Positions 39,728 to 50,300 of a stretch of 64,000 nucleotides of DNA are shown here, one piece after another (the first letter of the stretch is position 1; the number at the start of each line of letters is the position of its first letter). The position numbers were made by a program, and so were the translations under genes. The stretch spans positions 2,108,001 through 2,172,000 of the forward strand of contig JADANN010000108.1 of the NCBI GenBank assembly GCA_018806985.1, written 5' to 3'. Below the pieces are notes generated by a model, which was not told where the DNA came from, did not search any database, and worked only from the letters and a program-made list of their open reading frames with translations. Source of the stretch: Angiostrongylus vasorum (lineage: Eukaryota; Nematoda; Chromadorea; Rhabditida; Metastrongylidae).

Positions 39728-40816
39728 CTGAAAGAAGTAACTTCAATTTCTTGGCTTCGCTTCGAGAATTGGAAGTATTGTGGTTATTGCAGTACAGTAA
39801 AGCATGTGCCATCGCTCTAATAATTCGTGGCCGTGTGTATAGTTCGGTATTGACGTGCGATACCCTTTGGGCTGCTCATAACCAGGAAAAACCCCCAAGC
39901 GGAGCATTTCGACGTAGCCATCTGCTTAGCCAGTCCGGAGAAAATGTATGCAGTGTATGGCCTGAAGAGCCATTTTTTGGCTGCTTTAATGCCGGGAATT
40001 GTAAAAACAAAAGGCCTCGCAGTAAAAGCGGCATGATTTTCGCGTTTCTCGAGTGATCGCAGCTGAGTGAGCAATCCTGGTGCCATTAAATCACCACTAG
40101 AGATCTTGTTGGGTGCCTGCTCGGACAAGTCTACAATCAGCGAATTTACAGGGGATACAGGTAGCATAGTGTTACTGTTGTTATCCGCCCTCTATATCAC
40201 CTTGGTGAGTGATCCTCAGTCGATTATTCATTGGGATACAAGAGCTATCAGGACGCAGCGTGGGCTTAATTGCGGACGAAAAGCAATGCTGTACCTGCCC
40301 TGAGACGGGGTTAATTCCAAAAAAAGGAGTCTCAAAATTTTCTACGATAGAAGAACTTCCTTTCCTTTCATGGTATCCTGATTATATTCGCGAATCCATG
40401 CCGGGCGTTAACGAGTGGGTACCACCAGAAAGTATCACGGTATGAAAGTATGCTTCTTCTATTTCCTTTCCCACTTTTTTTTCTTTCCCTTTGGGTGAGC
40501 AGGTTCACTGTTCAACGATGTAATAGGTCCGTCGATTTACAATCGGGATTCATCCAGAAAGACCATAATTTCTAGCATGAGCATACTGACAGTTGTTGTT
40601 CTGACTGGAAATGTCAAGCTTTTTTTAACTTTGGTAGCCATGCTTAGGACCAACCCTTGTTGTATATCGCAGTTCCACCACCAGAACACCTCCCTCCCAT
40701 GAGATGCGATTGTAAATTACTAGAAAGAAAAACAGAATGCTTTCATCATCCCATCTCCTTGCAGTACGAAATTTTTACAAAGCATCCAATGCAGACCTTA
40801 ACCTCTAGACAAGAAC
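39728..40816 (-). other. upstream of importin-alpha; possible further exon
   Basis: An open minus-strand stretch (about 40167-40030) encodes SLIVDLSEQAPNKISSGDLM then LLTQLRSLEKRENHAAF, which could be ARM1 (the region before the rIRVENG segment), but I could not place its splice sites. No basic importin-beta-binding segment was found. The rest is unassigned. Confidence 0.3.
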
Positions 40817-41195
40817 TTACGTGGATACTTGAACGGCCCGTCTTCACTGGTTGTGCGGGCCCAAGATAATTTGCATTTTTTTGGGGTCTTGTTGGTCTAG
40901 CCACTGTTGTTCCATGGAGTCCCGAGGTCAACTTGGCCAAAGTCTGCACCAGGTCGTCACCACCACAGGCAGTCGCTGCCTTTGTTGATTAGAGGGAGAT
41001 TTGGCACCAAGAGACTAGTTTGATACCAGGACGGTAACGGATCCTGGTATTGGTCTACTCTTTGCTAGGCTTCCTGATGGAAACTCCGGGCTCCTCAGCT
41101 TGGGAGATCCTGCTGGTGGGACGAATCCACCGCTGTACATCGCAGCTCGGCGGACACCTCCCACCAACGATGAGGCGGCAAAGCGTTGGGAGGCC
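40817..41195 (-). repeat. H-repeat copy
   Basis: Full-length reverse copy from CTTACGTGGATACTTGAACG to GGCGGCAAAGCGTTGGGAGG. It carries the perfect GGCAG-CGA-CTGCC stem. Confidence 0.8.
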
Positions 41196-41519
41196 AGACT
41201 AGACAAGAACAACCCAAGAAAATTCGCACAGTCTTACCACTGTTCATTGTGATGGAAAAGATTGTGTCACTTGAAAACAGCATCAAACCTCATCTTCTTT
41301 CTTCTTCAAAGTAATAAAACTAGTACAAAGCAACAAACAGTCAAAACAGCCAACGAGGTTCTATCTATTCACGAAGACCGAAGAATGCGGTAGTGGCGAA
41401 CTCGTCCGCCAAGATGAGAAAGAACCGTTTGTCAATTGACAAGACCCGAAAGTCAGTACTCTGTATAGGCAGCAGTGATCACCCGTTCATTTAAGGCATA
41501 CGAATATGGCGACGCACTT

Positions 41520-42908
41520 TCCTCATTACTGTGAACTTAGTTCCATTTCCAAATACCTGCAGTTTGAGTTATCTACAGTATTGTTGCACTTGTCTGCTAC
41601 GGAATAGGGCAATTACTTGTCAACTTACAAAGCCCGATGGTTTGTACACGGGTGAAAGGTACGCAACCTATTTCCCTGCAGTAGTTGCAAAAAAACAGAA
41701 CATAAATAAGTGAGCGGTCTGTGCTAGGTTCAGGGCTACAAAGTAACTTCTTCACATTGACTACGAATCTCACCAGACGTGTGTATTTTTTTCGGATCAG
41801 ATGTATACCTTGGCGGATTGTTGGAGAATATCCATCTGAAGTACAGAGTACCGGCCGCCTGCAAAACACCATCTCCTAATTTATTTTTGATAGTTGGGTC
41901 TAAACTTTTTACGTGTTTTACGTTTTTAGAACAATTGAGTTGGTAGAGATAAGTTAGATGTGGGTAGCACTCACTTTATCATTCGGTGTGCTGTTTTCTT
42001 CCAATAATCCGAGATAAATTTGTTGCTGTGCATCTGACGTCGGCTCATTAGATGGGATGTTGTACAGTGAGGTCTGTGAAGACCAAGAGCTACTCTCCGC
42101 ATGCGTCATCTTCGGTTTATAGCACACTATTGGGCCTCGAAGTGGGTCAAACTCACCTTCATACTCAGAGCTTGCAGTAACGGTCGAGCTGAGGTGACTG
42201 CAGAAACAGAAATGAAACACACCATCATTAAAAACCAAGCTCAAGTGCCATACCGGTATCTAAATGATAGCTGATAGCCGCGATTAGTGTTGTAACATCA
42301 ACCGACCTAAGGAATATGTGTGTGATCCTGTAATGTTCCTGATAGTCTAACAGTCTGCTATAATACAGTTTATAGAATCAGACAAAGGCATAAAGGAAAG
42401 CATTTGGCATTGATCAAATCTTTAAGGATGCGATATGTATTTGATTCCGTTCATTGCATTGTTGGGGTGGTAGAATGCAAATATGACCTGAACAAGAAAT
42501 TGCAGGTACATACCAATGTATTAAGGCAGTGTTTAACTAAATATCCTGACATGCCTGGCAGGGAGTTTACCGACTCCATGAAGATAATGGCATTGATAGC
42601 CGGGAAGGTGACATCCAAGCAACGCCCATGGGGACATTAGGCCACGTCCAACACTGCATTGTCTTACATGTGTCCCAGACAGAAGAAGTGCTAGGACCGA
42701 ACACTCCGAGAGCATTACCTAGGTCTGCGATGAGGATTTTATTCTTATTCATGTTTTCAACAGATGATGTGCTTAAAATTACCTCTGATATGTCAGCACG
42801 TAGCATGATGAAATCGACTGCAACGTTTGAACTTGAAAAAGTGGAGAGTGTTAGTTGTCGATGTGAGAGAGCGATAGAAGGGGCTACTTGTGAAACTGAC
42901 AAGTACAA
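41520..42908 (-). CDS. DEG/ENaC-like channel exon and following exons, partial
   Basis: The exon about 42890-42650 (acceptor tacttgtcag, donor T|gtaaga) encodes NVAVDFIMLRADISEVI.. and KILIADLGNALGVFGPSTSS. This has the layout of the last extracellular strand and the second membrane segment of DEG/ENaC sodium channels, where LLaDiGGxlGlfxGxS is usual. Here GG is NA and the GxS filter region reads GPSTSS, so it is divergent or decayed. Further exon-like pieces on the same strand: about 42200-41970 (VTASSEYEGEFDPLRG.., donor gtgagt), 41860-41815 (AAGTLYFRWIFSNNPP) and 41685-41635. They could form a cytoplasmic tail, but phases do not all join. The extracellular domain was not found upstream. 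Confidence 0.4.
42390..42560 (-). mobile_element. SINE-A copy, tail half, diverged
   Basis: Recognised by GGAAAGCATTTGGCATTGAT, GGATGCGATATGTATTTGAT and ATGTATTAAGGCAGTG in the family order. Confidence 0.55.
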
Positions 42909-42949
42909 AACTCGACGCGTCCACTTATCAGAGAATAATATTCGCTAGG

Positions 42950-43589
42950 CACACAACTATGGTTGATAGTTAAACGACGTCCACAATTCTACACATCACC
43001 CATATGGTGCTTGAACGATGCCTTGGAATACAATCGGCACACACAACCCGAATCCAGTCTATGAAATTCTGACCCTCTACAGACATCACGTTTTCGATGA
43101 GGGATCAGATCACGCATCACAATATAAGCATAGATAGAGGGCCGGTTACCTGATGAAGAAAGTTTTGATAAAATGACGACAGACGGTAGAAGCTATTTGT
43201 GACCGTTGTTAACGAACTGTATTCACATCTGAAAATGTTTCACGGACCACGAGGTCAACTGAGCTCGTAGACGTCACCATGTACGAAGCAGATTATTGCC
43301 ATGGGCCGTAGTTAAAAGTTAATGAGACTTATGGGCGACCTGCTAGTTCTGCCCGCAGGATTCCTGAGTGCAGATATCCATGTATGCAAGCAGATGCTGA
43401 TTTCCTTCCTCATGAGAGCATTATCAATCTACTTTAAACATGCAAAAAACTTCCTGTATATGACAGTATATATCGAATGAATGTTTCTCCGAATGATACT
43501 GAGTATTTCGAAACCGACTTTGCTTCAACCTCGGCATTACTAATCAATACGTATTCATTCTTTGATAAGCGTACACGAGCTTGATGAAC
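42950..43589. other. no gene recognised
   Basis: Nothing assignable. The start of the Penelope-like element may reach back into this stretch. Confidence 0.35.
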
Positions 43590-44476
43590 GATTTTTATTC
43601 GGCTAACGTTTTAATGTCTTTGTCTTTATCAGACCCGACGATCCGAGCCGATAGTCCACGGTTCTTCGAAGAACAGCTGCTCAATTATTAACTAAAATTA
43701 TGTGTGGCGGTTATTGACCTCCCACCCAACACCCTACGCAGTTAGTTAGTTCGCAACCGCCTCTATGATTGTTTGTACACCTCAGAAAACTGTGTGATCT
43801 GTCCTAACAGGAGAGACGCAGATTGCATGAGTTCAGGTACAATATACTTGATCTCGTGTAACACATGCAGTGAGGAATACCTTGTGGAAACAGGTAGATC
43901 GCTTTGTGTCCGCGGAGAAGAACATCCAGATGGGGAAGTCAAAATTCGTCAAAGCACTCCTCTAGGTACACATAGAGCACAAAAGCACAATGGCGATGAT
44001 TTTGAAGTGACTGTACGGATGCTAGCGCGGGAATCGAAAACATCAACGCGTAACATTTTTTGAGGGTTTTTAGATAAATTTCTACAATCCAAAGATGAAC
44101 CGGAAAGACGAATGTCCCACTATCACACGTGATATGGCGCCTTATTTCAAAATGATATTTTGACCCCTGGGTGGGTCTCGCTCGCGACACCACGTGAACA
44201 ACGCGTGGGCCAGTCCCACTCTTAGCACCACGTTGAGTAGCGTTTCTGACCAATATGGCGTCTATTTAGAAGTTCGATCTTCATTAATACTTTTTTTTTC
44301 ATCGAATAATTGAAGTATAAAAATATGTCCAAGCTCTGAGAAAAGTGGAATCGCCGAAACGTCAGCCATCGACCACGACACCAACAGCAACGACAACAAC
44401 AACGACAACGACAACGAAGACCTATAACAACCTCGCATTGGCTCAAGAAGATCAGTTTGTAAGATCATATAAATAA
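43590..44476 (+). mobile_element. Penelope-like element, GIY-YIG half and 3' end
   Basis: An open frame (43773-44063) encodes CVICPNRR, then GTIYLISCNTCSEEYLVETG, then a basic segment with THRAQKHNGDDFEVTVRML. This is the GIY-YIG endonuclease with its zinc-finger-like Cys pairs that ends Penelope-like retroelement proteins; the second motif reads EYLVETG instead of EYIGETG. The reverse-transcriptase part is absent upstream. Downstream, 44335-44476 has GAAACGTCAGCCATCGACCA, CAACGACAAC repeats and GATCAGTTTGTAAGATCA. 43590-43740 matches the second terminal type (TTCGGCTAACGTTTTAATG). It is a decayed element. Confidence 0.72.
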
Positions 44477-45214
44477 AGATGGTAATATATCGCGAGTGAT
44501 GATGATTTGGAAAACTCTTATCATGCCTTCCTGAACTCAATAGAGAAAAGATTTTGTCATTTTGTTGAAACTATGGTGGAGTTCGGACGATTCTGTGAAA
44601 CTGGTGGGCATGCACAGTCCAGGATGATTGACCTAAGTAAGAGATGTGCTCAAGGAACTTGGTTACTACACGGTCATGATAAGAGTACGGTAGACGAAGG
44701 CGGATATAGGGGGATATTGACCTGTGCCAACGGTCAAATTTGGAGAAATTGCGGCGACGAAGACCAGGTAGATTAGGCAACTCATTATTTGTCAAGATCA
44801 GCTTCTGCACACGGCATTTGCTAGACGGTGAACTTACTTTGTTATTAGATTAACAAAAGCATTTCTGTTGAATCTTCACCGCACTAAAAAAATTATTCCT
44901 ATACAAGGTCATATTAAGACCTGCTGAAAAGGTATAATGCTAATGTGCCAATGTTCTCATTAACTAAAAAGCTCGAATTAAGTTTTCTTTGAGCAAGCAC
45001 TCAACTAAGAGCCGAAATAACAGCCTTAGATTATCTGGGATAAACATCTGGATACTTCGGATCCATTGACAATAATGGAAATGTATGAGCTTTGCTAGTA
45101 GGGCGTGACTCTGTCTATAATTTCTGATTTCGCGAATGCTTTGCGAGTAACCACTAACTGCGGGAACAACCCTCCTGCTATGGCACTAATAGTTGCGTAT
45201 AAGTGAGCGACGCC

Positions 45215-45430
45215 TACCTGGTGTCATCGTAGTCGTAGCTTCCGAATTCGCTTCATCATTGCTTGTTTCTGCAAACAGCAGTATCCAGTTCAAGTAAGAA
45301 TATTTGCAACATTTTAAGAGTAAGCTTTGAATTTCAAGGAATTTATAAGTTCCGAATAAGCGAGTGATGCCTACCATTAGTTACTGTGGTCTTGACCTTT
45401 GGATTCCATTGATCATTCCTCTTGGCTGCA
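45215..45430 (-). CDS. tandemly duplicated mini-exons, unidentified gene
   Basis: Two minus-strand 50-bp exons with the same context (acceptor gctgyttgcag or tgcggtttgcag, donor G|gtaggcRtc) and the same phase lie at about 45376-45427 and 45220-45270. They encode KRNDQWNPKVKTTVTNG-like and TSNDEANSEATTTMTPG-like peptides, Asn/Thr-rich linkers. The flanking intron sequence is duplicated with them (unit about 155 bp). The gene they belong to is not recognised; further exon-like pieces lie at 44571-44810 and 46188-46376. Confidence 0.35.
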
Positions 45431-45519
45431 AACCGCACTATCCAATTCGAGTACAAATCTTTACTACATTGTTAAGAATGGGCTTTGAATTGTAAGAAAT
45501 CTATTAGCTGAGAGAAACG

Positions 45520-45700
45520 CAAAGCAAGGGCCTCAGTGCTGCATTGTGTAAAACACGAGCCCGCGGGAAAGGGTAATCGTGGTTCAATCTGGCCAGGGCT
45601 CCAAGTTCTGCGAACATCTCAGCATCGTTGTGGTCGTATTTCGCATAATACCTTGCCGTGAAAAATTAACGTAGGCAGGAAATAAATGATTAACATTGTG
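45520..45700 (+). mobile_element. SINE-B copy, full length
   Basis: GCAAGGGCCTCAGTGCTGCA head, GGGAAAGGGTAATCGTGG, B-box-like GGTTCAATC, then CGAACATCTCAGCATCGTTG, CATAATACCTTGCCGTG and the tail aggcaggaaataaatg. Confidence 0.8.
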
Positions 45701-45751
45701 TTTTCGACTACAACCTCAGCTTAACTGGGTTCAACGTTAGGGAAAAACTAC

Positions 45752-45757
45752 CATATA

Positions 45758-45846
<89 letters not shown>

Positions 45847-45847
45847 C
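45752..45847. repeat. (AT)n microsatellite
   Basis: About 95 bp of AT dinucleotides with one GTACAT interruption. Confidence 0.9.
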
Positions 45848-45962
45848 TTGATACTTGTAGGCAACTTCGCATTGCTCAGAAGATCAGTTTATAAGATCAT
45901 ATAAATAAATATATCATCTATGCGGAGGTCTATAGAAAGTCGCTCTTTTGAGTTGTATTTCA
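45848..45962 (+). mobile_element. Penelope-like element, 3' terminal remnant
   Basis: Contains GATCAGTTTATAAGATCATA and the ATAGAAAGTCGCTCTTTTGA terminal block found at 4.3 and 24.7 kb. Confidence 0.6.
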
Positions 45963-46464
45963 CATTTACCAGTGCTTATACCAACGTGCTTGGATTGTGG
46001 TTGCAGTAAAATGTAACTAATGGTAACGTGTATAAAATCGATAAATCGATAGAGCAAAGTTTTTTTATGTAGCAATGTCATGTCGCCAACCCCTTAAACC
46101 CTTTATCTATGAAGAATTTCTCTACAATTGAGGTTCAGAACAATTCATTATTTGGGGTATTGTAACACATAATGGACAGTACGCATTCTATAGAATCATA
46201 CGTGGCGCGCCGAGATGTTCGATATGAGCTATGTGAGTGTCACTATTTTCCCATTGGTCTATTTTGGCGGACAGAGTACTTTCCCTACAATTTTCGAAAT
46301 CAATCGAAAGCTTATCCAACACAAGTATAGTGGGCATCGACCAGCAACCCTCCATTCTGCGGCTAGACATACACAAAAATCTTCTTTCGAACGAGTTCGT
46401 TGACTTGTAATTTCATAGACAATTCACTGCAGTTTCAATTCAGATAGCTATAATGAATCATAGA
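45963..46464. other. no gene recognised
   Basis: An acidic minus-strand frame at 46188-46376 (DKLSIDFENCRESTLSAKI) may be an exon but is not recognised. Confidence 0.3.
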
Positions 46465-46541
46465 GGGCGGGTAGCACAGTGGTAGTGATGCCGACCATCA
46501 CGAGCATGGTGCTAGTTCGACCCCGCTCTGGGCCCACCAAA
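46465..46541 (+). mobile_element. SINE-C tRNA-like head
   Basis: GGGCGGGTAGCACAGTGGTA (A box) and GTGCTAGTTCGACCCCG (B box), with no cloverleaf acceptor pairing. The same head starts the longer element at 57394. The body is missing here; a SINE-A in the opposite orientation follows directly. Confidence 0.65.
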
Positions 46542-46544
46542 TCG

Positions 46545-46804
46545 CTCTCGACGTTGATCAATCCCTTAGGGATGCATTATATATTCGACTTTAATAAGCA
46601 TCGTTGGAGATGACTGAATGCATATCTGGCCTTTAGAATGACTCGCACTGGCCTACCGATTTATCGAGCTAAGACTTCCATCCTCTCAGACAGGTCTGGT
46701 ACCAAATTGTTGACCGCAGAGGGATGGCAGGTTTGGTGGGCCTGGGCGCGAGGATCGATCCTATGTGTACGGCGGGGCGGCTCTGACCACTACGCTACGT
46801 GCGC
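46545..46804 (-). mobile_element. SINE-A copy
   Basis: From the CGCTCTCGACGTTGATCAAT block to a head reading, on the minus strand, TGCGCACGTAGCGTAGTGG. Confidence 0.8.
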
Positions 46805-47090
46805 ACAGCGACAAGCAACATAACCCATAGTCAAGGTATGGAATGTGTGGGTGTGAAAATGCTGAGATAAAGTCGAAATAAGCTGCAATGCACTTCCAGA
46901 TGCTAACATCAGACTGCTATGATTGACCATGGTAGCAGATAACAGTAAATAATAACATTCGTATTCCGCACACCCACAGAACGGTACGGAGAGGTTTCTT
47001 CTACAATCCGTTCAGGTTCACAACCACTCAAGTCTCCTAGCTATGGGGAAAGTATTGCTTATTCTCGAAAACCACCAAATCCACAAGGGC

Positions 47091-47230
47091 TGAAGAACGG
47101 ATGTCGCCGCAAGCTGCATGGCTGCCCAACACCGCGCGTCTCGAATGCGCCGCTCCGGTCGGGTCGCACGGCGTCCGTGCAGGCGACACGCAACTAGGCG
47201 TCGTCCCCATACGGCAGCCGTGCGGATTTG
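47091..47230. other. GC-rich patch upstream of aco-2
   Basis: A sharply CpG-rich stretch (e.g. CGCGCGTCTCGAATGCGCCG) in otherwise AT-rich DNA, ending about 110 bp before the aconitase start. It is open on both strands but matches no protein or repeat seen here. Confidence 0.5.
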
Positions 47231-47340
47231 ACCGGAGTGTCAAGGACCATGTGTTCACATACCCTTTGTGTTTTAGCCTCCATAATCATCACTTGTTCTG
47301 ACATCTGAAGTCCTTCTAATCGATAAAGTACTTTTTGGAG

Positions 47341-50300
47341 ATGTTTGCACCACGGTTACGTAGGCTTGTTGACTCTGCTCAAGTCAGGTTTCTCCATTCG
47401 TCAAGTTTTTGTTGGGTGAACGTACCCATAAGCAAGTTCGATAAGGATGTGTATTTGCCGTACGAAAAATTGTCGCAGAACGTTAAGATCGCGAGAGACC
47501 GGTGAGTAGAACAGAGACTAATTGTGTTCTTTCGTTACTAAGCTAATACGAGTTTGTTACTGAACATTCATTCGAATAACGTTTCGACGTCTTCGTCTTC
47601 TGCAGACCCGATGGAGCCAGTCCACAGTCGTTCGTCGTTGCACTGTGGGGTCTTCGTAGTCGTATCGACTCGAATCTTCTTCAGTTGAGCACTGCTCGTA
47701 TGAAGCAACCTCACTCAGCGATGTTATCTACATCGCGATGACGAACGACTTGATCATCGACTAGGATTATCAGCTCTGAAGAAGGCGAAGACATCGAAGC
47801 GTTAGCCGAGTAATTGTTTGATAACAACCAAGTGTTAGCTGATCACTGAAGAGGAGTACATAGATTTTATTCATATCAATTTTGAATTAAAGTTGGTTTA
47901 CAACATATTACTTGGTTACTTGGATAGTTCGACCGTCAGTCCTCACTGGTTGTGCGGGCCGCAGTATAGTCTCCAATTTTCGGACTTTGCTGGTTTAGCC
48001 ATGGTGTTTCCCTGGAGTCCCGAGGTCAGCCTGGTCAAAGCCTGACCCAGGTCGTCACTACCACAGGCAGTCGTCGCCCTTGTGGATCAGAGGGGGAATT
48101 TGCCACCATCTTGTCAGCTTGGGAGACTGCCAAAGGATGAATCTCCCGCTGTACATCGCAGCCCGACACCTGGGAACACCTTCCAGCCCAGTCACGATCA
48201 CTAGCTAAACCGTTGGGGGTTGCAACATATAAGTCTTTTGAAATTAGTAACTAAAACTACACACTTAGGTTGAACCGACCGTTAACGTTGTCTGAGAAGA
48301 TCCTGTACGGCCACTTAGATCAACCGGCCACCGAAAACATCGAGCGAGGCGTCTCCTACTTGCGATTGCGCCCAGATCGAGTAGCGATGCACGATGGTAC
48401 TGCTCAAATGGCTATACTTCAATTCATCTCATCTGGATTGCCGAAGGTTTGAAAGGCCAGTTAGATGGTCGTCTGCTTAGACTCTCGTATAATTTCGGTC
48501 ACGTTGGGTTAGGCGACATTTCATGTTCGGCTTTTTGCTTTAGATCTTATGCTTATTGATATTGTAGACTGCTGTTCCATCTACGATTCACTGCGACCAA
48601 TTAATTGAGGCTCAAAAAGGAGGAGCTCTAGATTTAGCTAAAGCAAAAGTGAGTGCTACTTATGCAGTCCATGTAGGTTTAGTTACTCGCTTGGCCTGTG
48701 AAGGTGATCGTATACGTGTTTCTTTAAACACTAGGAAGAAATCTTTTTTCTCTTAGTTTTGTGCAAGTATTCGAATATTCTTTAGGATATCAACAAAGAG
48801 GTGTACAATTTTCTTTCATCAGCTGCGAACAAATATGGCGTTGGTTTTTGGAAACCAGGCTCCGGGATCGTCCACCAAGTCATGCTTGAGAACTATGTTT
48901 CTCCAGGTCTCTTGCTTATCGGAACCGATTCTCACATGCCTAATGGAGGTAAGAGAATATTTACGATTGAATTAAGGATGAGGTTAGTATAGCGATCCAG
49001 TGAAAAATCGTGTTAAGAATTTCTATGTGAGTTGTGCAAGCATTTAATCAAGGAGGGCTGGGAGCACTTTGTGTTGGAGTTGGTGGAGCTGACGTCGTCG
49101 ACGTAATGGCAGATATTCCATGGGAGATCAGATGTCCGAAGGTCATAGCGGTTAGACTTTCCGGAAAGCTCTGTGGGTGGACTGCAGCAAAAGATGTCAT
49201 CTTGAAGGTTGCCGATATTTTGACGGTGAAAGGGGGTACTGGAGCTATAGTGGAGTATATTGGTCCCGGTGTTGACTCGATCTCGGCGACGGGAATGGGA
49301 ACTATCTGCAATATGGGTGCTGAGATTGGGGCCACTACATCAGTGTTCCCCTACAACGAAAACATGAAGAAATACCTTGAAGTACGCGCTTCTGTGTTTT
49401 TGTTTTTTTAAGTTGTTAAGTGATCGTTTTAATCGAACCGCATTCCCATATTTCGAAAGCTCAGGCGACTGGACGTGGAGAAATTGCGGAAGAAGCTAGT
49501 AAATATAAGGATCTCCTCACTGCTGATGATGGAGCTCACTATGACCAGATTATTGACATTAATCTGGATACTCTTATTCCGCATGTGAATGGTCCTTTCA
49601 CTCCCGACCTTGCATCACCAATTGATAAGCTTGGCGAGAATGCAAAGAAGAACGGTTGGCCACTAGAAGTCAAAGCTGCCCTGATTGGGTCATGTACGAA
49701 CTCTTCTTATGAAGATATGACTCGAGCTGCATCTATTGCCAAGCAGGTATTTCTTATCACTTCTCCTTATTTGTATTATTAAGACTCGTTATATTATTGG
49801 ACAGTAGATTCCTAGTATGTTCATTTTAAGAGGTTCACCTATTCCTTAATTGAGATGATTCATAATAAGCGATTATACTAACAGTTACACTCCATTTTTG
49901 TACCAGCTTCCATTCTGAATTGCACTGTTCAGGCTGTTGATAGAGGACTTAAAGCTAAAACCATGTTCTTTATTACTCCTGGATCTGAACAAATACGTGC
50001 AACTGTTGAGAGGGATGGCATTTCAAAAATATTCGCTGACCTTGGAGGACTGGTGCTTGCTAACGCTTGTGGACCTTGTATTGGTTAGTTTCGAGATCAC
50101 CATGGTAGTCATTAAATTTGTGCGTGATTACCATTTTTGTAGAGGTAAAGCTAAAATATATTGACAATAAAATTCACTGAGTGGAGCATCCGCGTACATA
50201 AATTCATTGATGTAAATAATCTAATCTGCCTGTTCAATGACCTATGGAAATTAGCCAATCAGTAAGTCAAGTGACTTTTTGTAATCGGTTCTGCTAGCAT

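Noticed and set aside
46465..46541. Possible tRNA gene ending in CCA
   Set aside because: The acceptor arms do not pair, and the same head starts the SINE-C at 57394.
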